Source: Mycobacterium cookii (GTDB lineage Bacteria; Actinomycetota; Actinomycetes; Mycobacteriales; Mycobacteriaceae). From it: a stretch of 64,000 nt of DNA. The notes beneath the pieces were generated by a model. The model had not been told where the DNA came from. It was given only the letters and a program-made list of their open reading frames with translations, and ran no database searches. Below are positions 1 to 9,423 of this stretch, piece after piece. The stretch is taken from positions 2,542,001 through 2,606,000 of the forward strand of contig NZ_AP022569.1 of assembly GCF_010727945.1 (NCBI RefSeq). Direction: 5' to 3'. Every line of letters begins with the position of its first letter. Position 1 is the first letter of the stretch. The position numbers and the translations under genes are program-made.

Positions 1-8
1 GTGCGGCG

Positions 9-425
9 ATGGATCTTCGAGGCACCGATCTGCGTTACGTGCTCACCCTGCACTTGGCTCTGCACGGCCCGGCGACGGTGGTCGAGCTAATCGATGCCCT
101 TGATTACCACGGCTTTTGCCTTCGTGGTCGGCCATCGAAAGCGGTCTCCGACGCGTTGCGCTGGGAGATCGAGCACGGGCGGGTGCACCGACTCGGCCGC
201 GGCCGCTACGGCCCCGCCTACATTCCGCGTTCGACCGAATACCGGATTCACCAACGCGTGCTGGCCCTGCGGACCGCCGTTGTCGCTGAGAGGCGGGCAA
301 AAAGGTGCCGACCACCGCAGTGGTATCCGCCCGCCGAGGCTTCTAACGTTGACCGCGGAGGTGCGAGATGCGGATCCTCATATCGGGCGCCAGCATCGCC
401 GGGCCCGTGCTGGCCTACTGGCTAA
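9..425 (+). CDS. Conserved hypothetical protein
   Basis: A 138-residue protein whose first ~95 residues look like a real folded domain: a leucine-rich helix, then a segment with the feel of a winged-helix (ALRWEIEHGRVHRLGRGRYG). The last ~40 residues are low-complexity and overlap the next gene by 58 bases in another frame, so the functional part probably ends before the overlap. The ATG lies 8 bases from the window edge, so its ribosome-binding site is not visible and a more upstream start cannot be excluded. No family is recognised with confidence; a small DNA-binding or accessory protein is possible but only inferred from the helix-turn-wing-like pattern. Confidence 0.55.
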   Translation: MDLRGTDLRYVLTLHLALHGPATVVELIDALDYHGFCLRGRPSKAVSDALRWEIEHGRVHRLGRGRYGPAYIPRSTEYRIHQRVLALRTAVVAERRAKRCRPPQWYPPAEASNVDRGGARCGSSYRAPASPGPCWPTG

Positions 426-1591
426 CCCGGCGTGGTTTTACCGTGACCGTCGTCGAGCGCGCCCCGACCTTACGCAAAACCGGCGGCCATGCCGTCGACC
501 TGTTCCGGCCATCGATGGAGATCTCGGAGAAGATGGGCGTGTTGCCGCGCATCGAGGCGCTCGCAACGGGAACAGACACACTGCGGCTGTATCGGGAGGG
601 CAGGCGCCGTCCAGCGCGTATCGATCTCACGAAAATCGTTGGTGCGGCGTCGGATCGGCACGTTGAAATCATGCGTGACGACCTCAGCGAGGTCTACTAC
701 GACGCCGGCCGCGACGACGTCGAGTACCTGTTCGGCGACTCGATCGCGGCAATATCCCCCGACGGCGAGGTGACCTTCGAACACGCGCCGCCACGCGGCT
801 TCGACGTCATAGTCGGCGCCGACGGATTGCACTCGAACGTGCGGCGCCTGACCTTCGGCGAGGAGGCGGGGCTCACCCGGTTCATCGGTGGCTATCTGGC
901 GGTGGTGTCGGCGCCGAAAGCACTGGCCGATCAGGGGGAGATGGTCCTGCACGTCGGCGCCGGTCGCCTCGCAGGGATCTACAGCGCCGAGCATCTGACG
1001 GATGCGCGCGCGCTGTTCATGTTCGGCAGCAAGCAGGAACTTCACTACCACCACCGAGATGTTCTGCGGCAGAAGGAACTACTGCGCGCCACATTCACGG
1101 GGATGGATCCGCAGGTGGATCGGTGGCTGGACGAGCTCGATCGGACGCCGTCGTTTTACTTCGACTCCATCACCCAGTTACAACTCGACGCCTGGTCGAG
1201 CGGACGGGTGACGCTGGTCGGCGACGCCGGGTACTGTCCCGGGCCCGCGGTGGGCGGCAGCACCAGCCTCGCGGTGCTCGGCGCCTATGTGCTCGCCGGC
1301 GAGCTGGCCCGGGCGCACGGCGACCTCGGCCGGGCGTTCGCGGCCTATGAGCGAGAAATGCGCGAACCCGTCCTGCGGAGTCGCGCCTTTGCGCGCGGGG
1401 CCGCCAAGAGTCTCGTCCCGGGCTCGGCTACCGCGGTGTGGGCGGTGACGCAGGCCCTCCGGCTGGTCTCGTTGCTGCCTGCATCGATCACCAGAACGGT
1501 CGCGAAATTCAACAGCAAAGGAGTGCGGATGTACGACTCGATGCGGGTGCCTGACTACACCGAGGTTTGGCAGCACACCCATGAAAGTTGA
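368..1591 (+). CDS. FAD-dependent monooxygenase (aromatic hydroxylase type)
   Basis: A 407-residue class A flavoprotein monooxygenase. The N-terminus carries the dinucleotide-binding GASIAG loop followed by an acidic VVERAP strand end. A central GADGLHSNVR motif matches the DG region that contacts FAD and NAD(P)H, and TLVGDAGYCPGP is the GD motif that binds the FAD ribityl chain. Such enzymes use NAD(P)H and O2 to hydroxylate aromatic or conjugated substrates. The ATG is preceded by GGAGG at good spacing. The 3' end overlaps the methyltransferase gene by 11 bases, indicating a two-gene operon, perhaps hydroxylation followed by methylation of a small molecule. The substrate is unknown. Confidence 0.85.
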   Translation: MRILISGASIAGPVLAYWLTRRGFTVTVVERAPTLRKTGGHAVDLFRPSMEISEKMGVLPRIEALATGTDTLRLYREGRRRPARIDLTKIVGAASDRHVEIMRDDLSEVYYDAGRDDVEYLFGDSIAAISPDGEVTFEHAPPRGFDVIVGADGLHSNVRRLTFGEEAGLTRFIGGYLAVVSAPKALADQGEMVLHVGAGRLAGIYSAEHLTDARALFMFGSKQELHYHHRDVLRQKELLRATFTGMDPQVDRWLDELDRTPSFYFDSITQLQLDAWSSGRVTLVGDAGYCPGPAVGGSTSLAVLGAYVLAGELARAHGDLGRAFAAYEREMREPVLRSRAFARGAAKSLVPGSATAVWAVTQALRLVSLLPASITRTVAKFNSKGVRMYDSMRVPDYTEVWQHTHES

Positions 1592-2189
1592 CCTGCTGGG
1601 CTCCAAGCAGACACTGTTTCGGATTTTCTACCGACTTGGCTTCACGCCCTGGGACGGCCACCCGCTGGCCCAGAGCCTGCGCAACCTGATCGAAGGCAGC
1701 GACGCCCTGCCGCCGGGCAACGCACTCGAACTCGGGTGCGGCACCGGCGACTGCTCGATCTATTTGGCCGAGCATGGCTGGCAGGTCACTGCGGTCGACT
1801 ACGTCAAGCAGGCGTTGGACAAGGCGCGAGCCAAGGCGGACGCCAGGGGCGCCACCGTCAATTTCGCCGGCGCCGACGTCACCCACTTGAGCTCGGCCGG
1901 ACTCGGCGACAACTTCGAGCTAATCGTGGACAACGGCTGCCTGCACAACATGAGCGACGCCGACCGCGACGCGTACGTCAACGAGGTCACCGCCGTCGCA
2001 GTAGCACAAGCACGGCTGCTCATTACCGCGTTCGTTCCCGGCGGCCGGTTCGGCGTACGCGGCGTAGAACCGGCCGAGATGAAACGACGGTTCGCCCCCG
2101 GTTGGACATTGCTGTCGACCGGCTCCGAACGGGAACTCGACGCCGAGCAGACCCCGACGCGGTACTACCTCTTCCAGCGCTCCGGCTAG
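1581..2189 (+). CDS. SAM-dependent class I methyltransferase
   Basis: A 202-residue Rossmann-fold methyltransferase. Motif I is LELGCGTGD near residue 50, followed by the acidic end of beta-2 (VTAVDYV), and the post-motif LIVDNGCLHNM is typical of the thiopurine or TehB-like group of small-molecule methyltransferases. It is a single-domain enzyme of ordinary length. The start overlaps the end of the flavoprotein gene by 11 bases, so the two are probably co-transcribed. The stop codon overlaps the convergent fadB stop by 4 bases, leaving no room for a classical terminator. The substrate is not identifiable. Confidence 0.85.
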   Translation: MKVDLLGSKQTLFRIFYRLGFTPWDGHPLAQSLRNLIEGSDALPPGNALELGCGTGDCSIYLAEHGWQVTAVDYVKQALDKARAKADARGATVNFAGADVTHLSSAGLGDNFELIVDNGCLHNMSDADRDAYVNEVTAVAVAQARLLITAFVPGGRFGVRGVEPAEMKRRFAPGWTLLSTGSERELDAEQTPTRYYLFQRSG

Positions 2190-4330
2190 GTCAGCGAGGC
2201 CGGCGGCAGGAACCGGTCGCCGTACCTGGCGGCCAGCTCGCGAGCCCGCGCGACGAAGGCTTCCTTGCCGACACCGTGCGCACCTTCGTAGCCGACGATG
2301 AACTGCGCGCTACCACCGGTGTACGGCGGGAACCCGATGCCCATGATCGAGCCGATGTTGGCGTCAGCGGTCGACGTGAGCACGCCCTCGTCGAGGCACT
2401 TCTGGGTTTCCAGCGCCTCGGCGAACAGCATCCGATCGACCATGTCCTGCAACGGCAGCTCGGTCGAACCCGACTTGAACGTCTCGTGCAGACCCGGCCA
2501 CAGGCGGGTGCGCTTGCCGTCGACGTACTCATAGAAGCCGGCGCCCTTCAACCGCGACGGGCGGCCGATCTCGATCATCTTCTCGACGACAGCCTCGGCG
2601 GGGTGCGGCTCGTACTTGCCGCCGGCGTCTTCGATGCCCTTGCGACTGGCGGCCGCGATCTTGTGCATCAGCTCCAGGTTGAGCTCGTCGGACAGCTGCA
2701 GCGGCGGCGCCGGGTACCCGGCCTGGGAACCGGCGTGCTCGATGCTGGCCGGCTCCACGCCCTCGCCGAGCATCGCGAGCGCCTCGTTGACGAAGGTGCC
2801 GATCACCCGAGAGGTGAAGAACCCGCGGCTGTCGTTGACCACGATCGGGGTCTTGCCGATCGCCAGGGTGTAGTCGAACACCCGGGCCAGCGCCTCGTCA
2901 GAAGTCTTCTCGCCCTTGATGATCTCCACCAGCGGCATCTTGTCGACCGGCGAGAAGAAGTGGATCCCAATGAAGTCCTCCTGGCGCTTCACGCCGGTCG
3001 CCAGACCGGTGATCGGCAGCGTCGAGGTGTTGGAGCCGAGCAACGCGTTGGGCTCGACGATGTCCTCGATCTCCTGGAACACCTTGTGCTTGAGGTCCTG
3101 GTTCTCGAACACCGCCTCGATCACGAAGTCGACGCCCTTGAAGTCGGCCGGGTCGGCGGACGGGGTGATCCGGTCCAGCAGCGCCTTGGATTTCTCTTCG
3201 GTGGTCTTGCCACGTTGAAGTGCTTTGGCTTCAAGCTTTTCCGAGTACGCCTTGCCCTTCTCTGCGGCCGCGATCTCGACGTCCTTGAGCACCACCTCGT
3301 ATCCGGCCTTCGCCGAGACGTAAGCGATACCGGCGCCCATCATGCCCGCGCCGAGCACACCGATCTTGTTGATCTTGACCGGCTCGATGCCGTCGGGGCG
3401 CGATCCACCACCGTTGATGTGCTGCAGGTCGAGGAAGAACGCCTGGATCATGTTCTTGGCGACCTGGCCGGTGACCAGCTGGGTGAAGTACCGGCTCTCG
3501 ATGCGGCTCGCGGTGTCGAAGTCGACCTGCGCACCCTCGACGGCCGCGTCCAGGATGGCCCGCGGTGCCGGCATCGGCGCACCCTTGAGTTGCTTCTTCA
3601 GCAGCGCCGGGAAGGAGGGCAGGATGCCGGCCAGCGCGGGGCTGGACGGAGTACCGCCAGGCATCTTGTAGCCCTTGACATCCCACGGCTGGGTGTGTGA
3701 ATCCGGGTTGGCCTTGATCCACGCCTTGGCGGCGGGCACCAACTCCTCGACCGAGCCGACGATCTCGTCGACCAGGCCGGTCTCCTTGGCCTTGTCGGCC
3801 TTGAACCGGGTGCCCTGCGACAGGATGTTCATGAACGCGTTCTGAATGCCGAACATCCGCACGGTGCGGGTCACCCCGCCGCCGCCCGGCAGCAGGCCCA
3901 ACGTCACCTCGGGAAGACCGACGACCAAACCCTTGACGTCCGCGGCGATCCGGTGGTGACAGGCCAGCGCGATCTCCAGGCCACCGCCGAGCGCGGCGCC
4001 GTTGATGGCGGCCACCACCGGCTTGCCCAGCGTCTCCAGCGCCCGCAGGTCACGCTTGACCGACTCGACTGTGTCGAACGCCTCACCGGCGTTCTCCGGG
4101 CCGAGCTTGATCATGCCCTTGAGGTCACCGCCCGCGAAGAAGGTCTTCTTTGCGCTGGTGATGACCACCCCGGTGATCGAATCCTTCTCGGCGACAAGCT
4201 TTTCCACCGCGTTGTGCATCGACTCGGCGTAGTGCTCGTTCATCACGTTCGCCGAGCCGGTCGGGTCGTCGAGTATCAGCGTGACGATGCCGTCGGCGTC
4301 CTTGTCCCACTGAATGGTGTTCTCTGCCAT
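2186..4330 (-). CDS. fadB: Fatty-acid oxidation multifunctional protein: enoyl-CoA hydratase / 3-hydroxyacyl-CoA dehydrogenase
   Basis: A 714-residue two-domain beta-oxidation subunit. Residues ~1-190 are a crotonase fold with the oxyanion-hole segments FFAGGDLKG and GAALGGGLE. Residues ~320-500 are the NAD-binding Rossmann domain (GVLGAGMMGAGIAY), followed by the C-terminal 3-hydroxyacyl-CoA dehydrogenase domains. It hydrates enoyl-CoA and oxidises 3-hydroxyacyl-CoA, passing 3-ketoacyl-CoA to the thiolase. The length fits the family (about 700-730 residues). fadA lies immediately upstream on the same strand with a 19-base gap, the usual fadAB pairing of the trifunctional enzyme. It is highly similar, from memory, to mycobacterial FadB (Rv0860). 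Confidence 0.95.
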   Translation of the reverse strand: MAENTIQWDKDADGIVTLILDDPTGSANVMNEHYAESMHNAVEKLVAEKDSITGVVITSAKKTFFAGGDLKGMIKLGPENAGEAFDTVESVKRDLRALETLGKPVVAAINGAALGGGLEIALACHHRIAADVKGLVVGLPEVTLGLLPGGGGVTRTVRMFGIQNAFMNILSQGTRFKADKAKETGLVDEIVGSVEELVPAAKAWIKANPDSHTQPWDVKGYKMPGGTPSSPALAGILPSFPALLKKQLKGAPMPAPRAILDAAVEGAQVDFDTASRIESRYFTQLVTGQVAKNMIQAFFLDLQHINGGGSRPDGIEPVKINKIGVLGAGMMGAGIAYVSAKAGYEVVLKDVEIAAAEKGKAYSEKLEAKALQRGKTTEEKSKALLDRITPSADPADFKGVDFVIEAVFENQDLKHKVFQEIEDIVEPNALLGSNTSTLPITGLATGVKRQEDFIGIHFFSPVDKMPLVEIIKGEKTSDEALARVFDYTLAIGKTPIVVNDSRGFFTSRVIGTFVNEALAMLGEGVEPASIEHAGSQAGYPAPPLQLSDELNLELMHKIAAASRKGIEDAGGKYEPHPAEAVVEKMIEIGRPSRLKGAGFYEYVDGKRTRLWPGLHETFKSGSTELPLQDMVDRMLFAEALETQKCLDEGVLTSTADANIGSIMGIGFPPYTGGSAQFIVGYEGAHGVGKEAFVARARELAARYGDRFLPPASLT

Positions 4331-4349
4331 GGCTTTTGTTCCTTAACCC

Positions 4350-5561
4350 TTAAACCCGCTCGATGATGGTGGCGACACCCATGCCGCCGCCGATGCACAG
4401 TGTGATGAGCGCGCGTCGTGCGTTGCGGCGCTCGAGTTCGTCGACCATGGTGCCGGTGATCATGGCGCCGGTGGCGCCCAGCGGGTGGCCCATCGCGATG
4501 GCGCCGCCGTTGACGTTGAGCTTCTCGTCGGGGATGTTGAGGTCCTTCTGGAACTTCAGCACCACCGAGGCGAAGGCCTCGTTGAGCTCGAACAGGTCGA
4601 TGTCGTCGACCGTCAGGCCGGCGCGGTCCAGCACCTTGCGGGTGGCCGGGGTCGGGCCGGTCAGCATGATGACCGGGTCGGCGCCGCTGGTGGCGGTGGC
4701 CACGATGCGGGCCCGCGGGGTCAGGCCCTGCGACTTGCCCGCCGACTCGCTGCCGACCAGCACCAGCGCGGCACCGTCGACGATGCCGGAGCTGTTGCCG
4801 CCGGTGTGGACGTGGTTGATCTTCTCGACGGCGTGGTACTTCGTCAGCGCGACGTCGTCGAATCCGCCCATCTCACCGATGCCGTCGAACGCGGTCTTCA
4901 GCTTGCCCAGACCTTCCAGCGTGGTCTCGGGCCGCATGTGCTCGTCGTGGTCGAGGATGAGCAGTCCATTCTGGTCGCGGACCGGCACAACCGATTTCGC
5001 GAAGTAGCCGCCCGACCAGGCCGCCGCGGCCTTCTCCTGCGAACGCAGCGCGTACGCGTCGACGTCCTCACGGGAAAAGCCCTCGATGGTGGCGATCAGG
5101 TCGGCGCCGATGCCCTGCGGCACGAAGCCGATCCGGTAGTTGGTCTCCGGGTCGGTCGCCCAGGCGCCGCCGTCGGAACCCATCGGCACGCGGCTCATCG
5201 ACTCGACACCGCCGGCCAGCACCAGGTCGTCCCAGCCGGAGCGCACCTTCTGCGCGGCGGTGTTGACCGCCTCCAAGCCCGAGGCGCAGAACCGGTTCAG
5301 CTGCACGCCACCGGTGGTCTCCGGCAGTCCGGCGGCCAGCACCGCGGTGCGGGCGATGTCGCCACCCTGATCGCCGACCGGCGACACCACGCCCAGGATC
5401 ATGTCGCTGATCAGGGTCTCGTCGAGGTCGGGGAACCGCCTGCGCAGCTCGTCGACCAGGCCGACGACCAGGTTCAGCGGCTTGACCTCGTTCAGCGAGC
5501 CGTTGCGCTGCTTGCCGCGTGGCGTGCGGATGGCCTCGTAGATGAAGGCTTCTTCGGACAT
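4350..5561 (-). CDS. fadA: Acetyl-CoA acyltransferase (thiolase)
   Basis: A 403-residue thiolase and partner of FadB. The nucleophilic cysteine is Cys92 in NRFCASG. The C-terminal GHPLGATG histidine motif and the CIGGGMG cysteine motif are intact. It cleaves 3-ketoacyl-CoA with CoA to give acetyl-CoA. A longer in-frame extension exists, but the ATG at 5561 follows a strong GAGGA Shine-Dalgarno and gives the standard N-terminus with the EAIRTPRGK motif, so it is the chosen start. The gene is transcribed first in a fadA-fadB operon. A perfect 6-bp-arm palindrome sits about 80 bases upstream. Confidence 0.95.
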   Translation of the reverse strand: MSEEAFIYEAIRTPRGKQRNGSLNEVKPLNLVVGLVDELRRRFPDLDETLISDMILGVVSPVGDQGGDIARTAVLAAGLPETTGGVQLNRFCASGLEAVNTAAQKVRSGWDDLVLAGGVESMSRVPMGSDGGAWATDPETNYRIGFVPQGIGADLIATIEGFSREDVDAYALRSQEKAAAAWSGGYFAKSVVPVRDQNGLLILDHDEHMRPETTLEGLGKLKTAFDGIGEMGGFDDVALTKYHAVEKINHVHTGGNSSGIVDGAALVLVGSESAGKSQGLTPRARIVATATSGADPVIMLTGPTPATRKVLDRAGLTVDDIDLFELNEAFASVVLKFQKDLNIPDEKLNVNGGAIAMGHPLGATGAMITGTMVDELERRNARRALITLCIGGGMGVATIIERV

Positions 5562-5640
5562 GGCTGATTCCTCTTCGAAAATCGGGTATCGGATGCTTGC
5601 GACGCTAGTCCTCTGGGCGCCACCGTAACAAAGTGCCCGG

Positions 5641-5656
5641 CCAACCTGTTGGTTGG
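5641..5656. promoter_or_regulatory. Palindromic operator candidate between fadA and dapC
   Basis: CCAACC-TGTT-GGTTGG is a perfect inverted repeat with 6-base arms in the 143-base divergent intergenic region of fadA and dapC. Its GTTGGTTGG word recurs in the inverted repeat in front of the TetR gene at 57615. The shape suits a TetR-type dimer controlling fadAB. This is inference from symmetry and position only. Confidence 0.45.
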
Positions 5657-5690
5657 GAGTGCTGGACCGTCTGCCGGCAGATGCACGCTT

Positions 5691-5696
5691 TACCCT
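5691..5696 (+). promoter_or_regulatory. -10 element of a leaderless dapC transcript
   Basis: TACCCT matches the mycobacterial -10 pattern TANNNT and lies 8 bases before the ATG at 5705. No Shine-Dalgarno is present, so transcription would start at or next to the initiation codon. Confidence 0.5.
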
Positions 5697-5704
5697 GAGA
5701 ACCC

Positions 5705-6913
5705 ATGACGGTGTCGCGACTGCGACCGTACGCAACCACGGTGTTCGCCGAAATGTCGGCGCTGGCGGCCCGGGTCGGCGCGGTCAACCTCGGCCAGGGG
5801 TTCCCCGACGAAGACGGGCCGCCCGCGATGCTCAAGGCTGCCCAGGATGCCATCGCCGAGGGCGTCAACCAGTACCCGCCGGGAATCGGCATCCCGGCGC
5901 TGCGCGAGGCGGTCGCCGCCCAACGCAAACGGACCTACGGGATCGACTACGACCCGGCGGCCGAAGTGCTGGTGACGGTCGGGGCCACCGAAGCCATCGC
6001 GTCGGCGGTGCTCGGCCTGGTCGAACCCGGCTCCGAGGTGATCCTGATCCAGCCGTTCTACGACTCCTATTCGCCGGTGGTGGCGATGGCCGGCGCGCAG
6101 CGGGTGGTCGCGCCGCTGGTGCCGCACGGCCGCGGCTTCGCGCTGGACGTCGATTCGATACGCCGTGCGGTGACCCCACGCACCCGGGCGCTGATGCTGA
6201 ACTCCCCACACAACCCCACCGGCACCGTGCTCAGTGAGGACGAGCTGGCCGCGATCGCCGAGATCGCGGTCGACGCCGACCTGCTGGTGATCACCGACGA
6301 GGTCTACGAGCACCTGGTATTCGACGATCACCGGCACATTCCGCTGGCCAGTTTCGACGGGATGGCCGAACGCACCGTCACGATCTCGAGCGCGGCGAAG
6401 ATGTTCAACTGCACCGGCTGGAAGATCGGCTGGGCGTGCGGACCCGCTGAACTCCTGCACGGGGTGCGGGCCGCCAAGCAGTATCTGACTTACGTCGGCG
6501 GCGCACCCTTTCAGCGGGCGGTGGCCGACGCGCTCAACACCGAGGACGCCTGGGTGGCCGGGCTGCGAAAGTCATTGCAGCACAGGCGGGATCGGCTGAC
6601 GAGCGGTCTGACCGAGGTCGGCTTCCGGGTGCACGACAGCGCGGGCACCTACTTCGTGTGCGCCGATCCGCGTCCACTGGGCTACGACGACAGCACCGCA
6701 TTCTGCGCGGCGTTGCCCGAGCAGGTCGGGGTGGCCGCGATCCCGCTCACGGCGTTCTGCGATCCCGCCGCGGAGGACTGGAATCGGTGGAATCACCTGG
6801 TGCGCTTCACATTCTGCAAGCGTGAGGACACCATCGACGAAGCGATCCGCCGGCTCGGCCGGCTGCGCGACGAACCGATTATGTCGACCGATCCGAGCCG
6901 GCGGCTTCCATGA
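5705..6913 (+). CDS. dapC: PLP-dependent class I/II aminotransferase, DapC-like
   Basis: A 402-residue fold-type I aminotransferase. The Schiff-base lysine is Lys232 in SSAAKMF, the PLP-binding asparagine is in NSPHNPTG, and an aspartate lies in ITDEVYEHL. The closest known match from memory is M. tuberculosis Rv0858c, annotated DapC (N-succinyldiaminopimelate aminotransferase) in lysine and peptidoglycan-precursor synthesis. Kynurenine and methionine aminotransferases share the same motifs, so the substrate is less sure than the fold. The start is the ATG at 5705, with a -10 box instead of a ribosome-binding site. The 3' end overlaps the convergent SRPBCC gene by 35 bases. Confidence 0.85.
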   Translation: MTVSRLRPYATTVFAEMSALAARVGAVNLGQGFPDEDGPPAMLKAAQDAIAEGVNQYPPGIGIPALREAVAAQRKRTYGIDYDPAAEVLVTVGATEAIASAVLGLVEPGSEVILIQPFYDSYSPVVAMAGAQRVVAPLVPHGRGFALDVDSIRRAVTPRTRALMLNSPHNPTGTVLSEDELAAIAEIAVDADLLVITDEVYEHLVFDDHRHIPLASFDGMAERTVTISSAAKMFNCTGWKIGWACGPAELLHGVRAAKQYLTYVGGAPFQRAVADALNTEDAWVAGLRKSLQHRRDRLTSGLTEVGFRVHDSAGTYFVCADPRPLGYDDSTAFCAALPEQVGVAAIPLTAFCDPAAEDWNRWNHLVRFTFCKREDTIDEAIRRLGRLRDEPIMSTDPSRRLP

Positions 6914-7334
6914 CCCGCCGTCGCAGTCCTTCGGTGGCCGCGTAGAGAACTTTCTTGCGCGCCCGGTTAACCAGGAATTCCGGTATCGGCACCGACGGCT
7001 CCAGCGTGATCTCGAAGCGCACCCGCGTCTTGTCCTCGGTCTCGCGCTGCAGCGTGTACTCGACGTGCTGAGCATGCTGCTGCACAGTCTTGTCGGCGTC
7101 CCACACCAGCCAGTCCGGGCCCCAGTGGTATTCGAGCACTTCGGTGTCGACGATGCCGGACACCCGGACGGTTACCTTCACATGATGCGGACGGCCGTCG
7201 GGATAGGAGTCGATGACTTCGGCCCTGCGGTGCACCGACGACCATGACGGGACCGAGCCGACGTCAGCCAGCGCCTGCAGGATGACTTCCGGCGGCGCAT
7301 CGATGACGACCTCTCGCGATGCTTGTACGGCCAC
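6879..7334 (-). CDS. SRPBCC (START-like) ligand-binding protein, copy 1
   Basis: A 151-residue helix-grip protein of the polyketide cyclase/SRPBCC superfamily, with the diagnostic start (SREVVIDAPPEVILQALADVGSVPSWSSVH) and the EYHWGPDWLVWDAD strand pair. Proteins of this fold bind hydrophobic ligands in a deep cavity; no catalytic residue can be assigned. The GTG at 7334 was chosen because it aligns exactly with the paralogue at 8960-9415 (both are 151 residues) and because a -10 box sits 7 bases upstream. The end overlaps dapC by 35 bases, convergently. From memory it corresponds to the M. tuberculosis Rv0857/Rv0856 pair. Confidence 0.85.
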   Translation of the reverse strand: MAVQASREVVIDAPPEVILQALADVGSVPSWSSVHRRAEVIDSYPDGRPHHVKVTVRVSGIVDTEVLEYHWGPDWLVWDADKTVQQHAQHVEYTLQRETEDKTRVRFEITLEPSVPIPEFLVNRARKKVLYAATEGLRRRVMEAAGSDRST

Positions 7335-7341
7335 TACTAGC

Positions 7342-7347
7342 AAACTA
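7342..7347 (-). promoter_or_regulatory. -10 element, leaderless start of SRPBCC copy 1
   Basis: On the minus strand TAGTTT is followed by 7 bases and then the GTG start at 7334. No Shine-Dalgarno is seen. The same arrangement occurs in front of the paralogue at 9415. Confidence 0.45.
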
Positions 7348-7372
7348 GCAACGCAACCGCGTTCGCGGAGCC

Positions 7373-7378
7373 TAGTGT
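7373..7378 (+). promoter_or_regulatory. -10 element, leaderless start of the WS/DGAT gene
   Basis: TAGTGT fits TANNNT and is separated by 7 bases from the ATG at 7386. There is no purine-rich ribosome-binding site. It is divergent from the SRPBCC promoter 25 bases away. Confidence 0.5.
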
Positions 7379-7385
7379 TGGGAAA

Positions 7386-8819
7386 ATGCAGCAGCTGAGT
7401 TGGACCGACGACATGATGCTGCGCGCGGAAACGTCTGCCACCCCGCTGCAGATCCAGATGCTGCTGATCTACGACCCCTCGACCGCCCCGGGCGGCAAGG
7501 TCACCTTCAAAGGGATCCTCGAAGAACTCGACGCGCGGCTGCACCTCGCGGACGTCTTCCGGCGGCGGCTGATTGAGGTGCCGGGCGGCTTCGACCGACC
7601 GTACTGGGTGGACGATCCCAGCTTCGATCTCGAATATCACGTCCGCCACATCGGGCTGCCTCAGCCCGGTGACTGGCGGCAGCTGTGCATTCAGGTCGCA
7701 CGGCTGCACGCCCGACAGATCGACCTGCGACGTCCGCCGTGGGAGATCACCGTCATCGAAGGGCTGAATTCCATTCCGGGAGTGCCGAAGGGCTCGTTCG
7801 CGATGGCGCTCAAACTGCATCACTGTGCGGTCGATGGCATGGCCAGCGTGCAGATGATCGCCGCGATGCACGACCTCGCCGCGGATGGCCCACGCCCGGC
7901 GGCGCCGGACCGCCCCTGGCAGCCCGCCCCGTTGCCGACGACCGCAAACTTGTTGTCGCACAGCATGATCAAGGCGGCGCTCTATCCGGTGCGGGCGGGC
8001 ACGGTGCTCGCGTCGAGCGCCCCCAAGGTCGTGCGCGGCTTGGCGGGTCTGCCCGGCCAGCTGGTCCGTGGAGTGTCCAGGGTCGCCGAGGCCGGCGCAC
8101 CGTCGTTTCCCCCGACGACCCGTTTCAACGAAACGGTGTCACCGCACCGTGTTTTCGAGGCCCGGTTCCACGACCTCGCCGACTTCAAGCGGATCAAGGC
8201 GCGGGTGCCCGGTTCGACGGTCAACGACGTCGCACTCGCCTACGTGGGAGGAACCCTTCGCCGATATCTGGACGGCCACGGCGAACTTCCCGACGACTCA
8301 CTCGTCGCGGCCTGTCCGATCTCGCTGCGCGATGCGGGCAACAGCGGCGGCAAGGGCAACATGTTGTTCGGTCGGCTGCAGACGCTCGGTACCGATATCG
8401 CCGACCCGCTCGAGCGACTGGCCGCAATCGCCGCGTCGACGGCGGGCAGCCGTTCGGAGTCCGATCAGTCGACGAGGACTCAACTCGTCGAGCTGATCGG
8501 AACGGTGCCGACCTCGTTGCTCGGTGTGGCGGCGAAAGCGGCGAGCGTGCTTCCGTTCTCCGGCCCGACCGTCGCCAACACGACCGTGACCAACGTGCCA
8601 GGACCTACCGAGCCGATCTTCTTCGCCGGCGCGCGGTTGCTCCGCGCCGCCGGCCTCGGGCCGCTGATCGGTGGCTTGAACCTCATCCACGTCGTGGCGA
8701 GCTACAACGGCATCTTGTCGATCGGCGCCACCGCGGATCGCGACGCGCTGCCCGACCCTGCGACATACGCCGAATGCATGGAGCACGCCTTCCAGGATTT
8801 GCTCTCCTGCTCAAGCTGA
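7386..8819 (+). CDS. Wax ester synthase / diacylglycerol acyltransferase (WS/DGAT) family
   Basis: A 477-residue acyltransferase. The catalytic HHxxxDG motif is HHCAVDG at residues 145-151, and the C-terminal WS/DGAT domain includes NVPGP and PIFFAGARLL. Members esterify acyl-CoA to diacylglycerol or fatty alcohol, making triacylglycerol or wax for storage. Mycobacteria carry many paralogues (tgs genes), and which one this is cannot be settled here. The gene appears to be transcribed from a leaderless promoter divergent from the SRPBCC copy. It ends 5 bases before the 3' end of a convergent tRNA-Cys. Confidence 0.9.
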   Translation: MQQLSWTDDMMLRAETSATPLQIQMLLIYDPSTAPGGKVTFKGILEELDARLHLADVFRRRLIEVPGGFDRPYWVDDPSFDLEYHVRHIGLPQPGDWRQLCIQVARLHARQIDLRRPPWEITVIEGLNSIPGVPKGSFAMALKLHHCAVDGMASVQMIAAMHDLAADGPRPAAPDRPWQPAPLPTTANLLSHSMIKAALYPVRAGTVLASSAPKVVRGLAGLPGQLVRGVSRVAEAGAPSFPPTTRFNETVSPHRVFEARFHDLADFKRIKARVPGSTVNDVALAYVGGTLRRYLDGHGELPDDSLVAACPISLRDAGNSGGKGNMLFGRLQTLGTDIADPLERLAAIAASTAGSRSESDQSTRTQLVELIGTVPTSLLGVAAKAASVLPFSGPTVANTTVTNVPGPTEPIFFAGARLLRAAGLGPLIGGLNLIHVVASYNGILSIGATADRDALPDPATYAECMEHAFQDLLSCSS

Positions 8820-8824
8820 GCCCG

Positions 8825-8898
8825 TGGAGCGAGTGACGGGATTCGAACCCGTGTATACGGCTTTGCAGGCCGCTGCCTAGCCGCTCAGCCACACCCGC
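8825..8898 (-). tRNA. tRNA-Cys (anticodon GCA), CCA encoded
   Basis: On the minus strand the acceptor stem GCGGGTG (8892-8898) pairs with CACTCGC (8829-8835), with one G-U pair. A D-arm with GGCTGAGCGGC, an anticodon loop containing GCA in GCCTGCAAAGC, and the T-arm ACGGG-TTCGAAT-CCCGT follow in order, ending with discriminator U and an encoded CCA at 8825-8827. The cloverleaf is complete. Confidence 0.95.
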
Positions 8899-8959
8899 AC
8901 GAGGTCCTACCGTGCCAGTGCTGCCCACCGCTGGGCCACCGTTTAACTCGACGCGATCG

Positions 8960-9415
8960 CTATGTCGACGACTCGGATCCCCGGGCGGCCATCACCTGGT
9001 CCCGCAACCCCTTGGTCGCGGCGTCGAGCACGATCTCACTGGCCCGCCGCACGACGAACGCCGGCACCGGCCCCGCCGGCTCAACGGTGATGTCGAAACG
9101 CACCCGGGTCTTGTCCACACCGACCGGGTGCAGGTTGTACTCCACATGTTGCCCGCGCTGCTGGAATGTGTCGGCGGCATCCCAGACCACCCAGTTGGGC
9201 CCCCAGTGGTACTCCAGGATCTCGTTGTCCACCAATCCGAAGATCTTGATGGTGGCCTTCACGTGATGGGGCCGACCGTCGGAATACCAGTCCAGCACCT
9301 GAATCCGCTTGTGCACCGGCGACCACGACGACAACGACCCGACGTCGGCCAACGCCTCCAGGATGACCCCCGGCGGCGCGTCGATGACGATCTCTCGAGA
9401 TGCTCGAACAGCCAC
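8960..9415 (-). CDS. SRPBCC (START-like) ligand-binding protein, copy 2
   Basis: A 151-residue paralogue of the protein at 6879-7334, sharing the SREIVIDAPPGVILEALADVGS start, the GRPHHVK segment, EYHWGPNWVVWDA and the TKGLRDQV helix. The role is binding of a hydrophobic ligand in the helix-grip cavity; no enzymatic residues can be assigned. Two GTG codons are possible, 9421 and 9415. The inner one is chosen because it makes the protein the same length as the paralogue and places the start 8 bases after a TAGCTT -10 box. A convergent gap separates it from nothing but the tRNA-Cys promoter region downstream. Confidence 0.85.
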   Translation of the reverse strand: MAVRASREIVIDAPPGVILEALADVGSLSSWSPVHKRIQVLDWYSDGRPHHVKATIKIFGLVDNEILEYHWGPNWVVWDAADTFQQRGQHVEYNLHPVGVDKTRVRFDITVEPAGPVPAFVVRRASEIVLDAATKGLRDQVMAARGSESST

Positions 9416-9423
9416 TGTCACTC

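Noticed and set aside
1736..3700. A 654-codon open frame antisense to fadB
   Set aside because: It is rich in Arg, His and Gln, has no domain resemblance, and lies opposite strong fadB coding sequence. Such mirror frames are common in high-GC genes.
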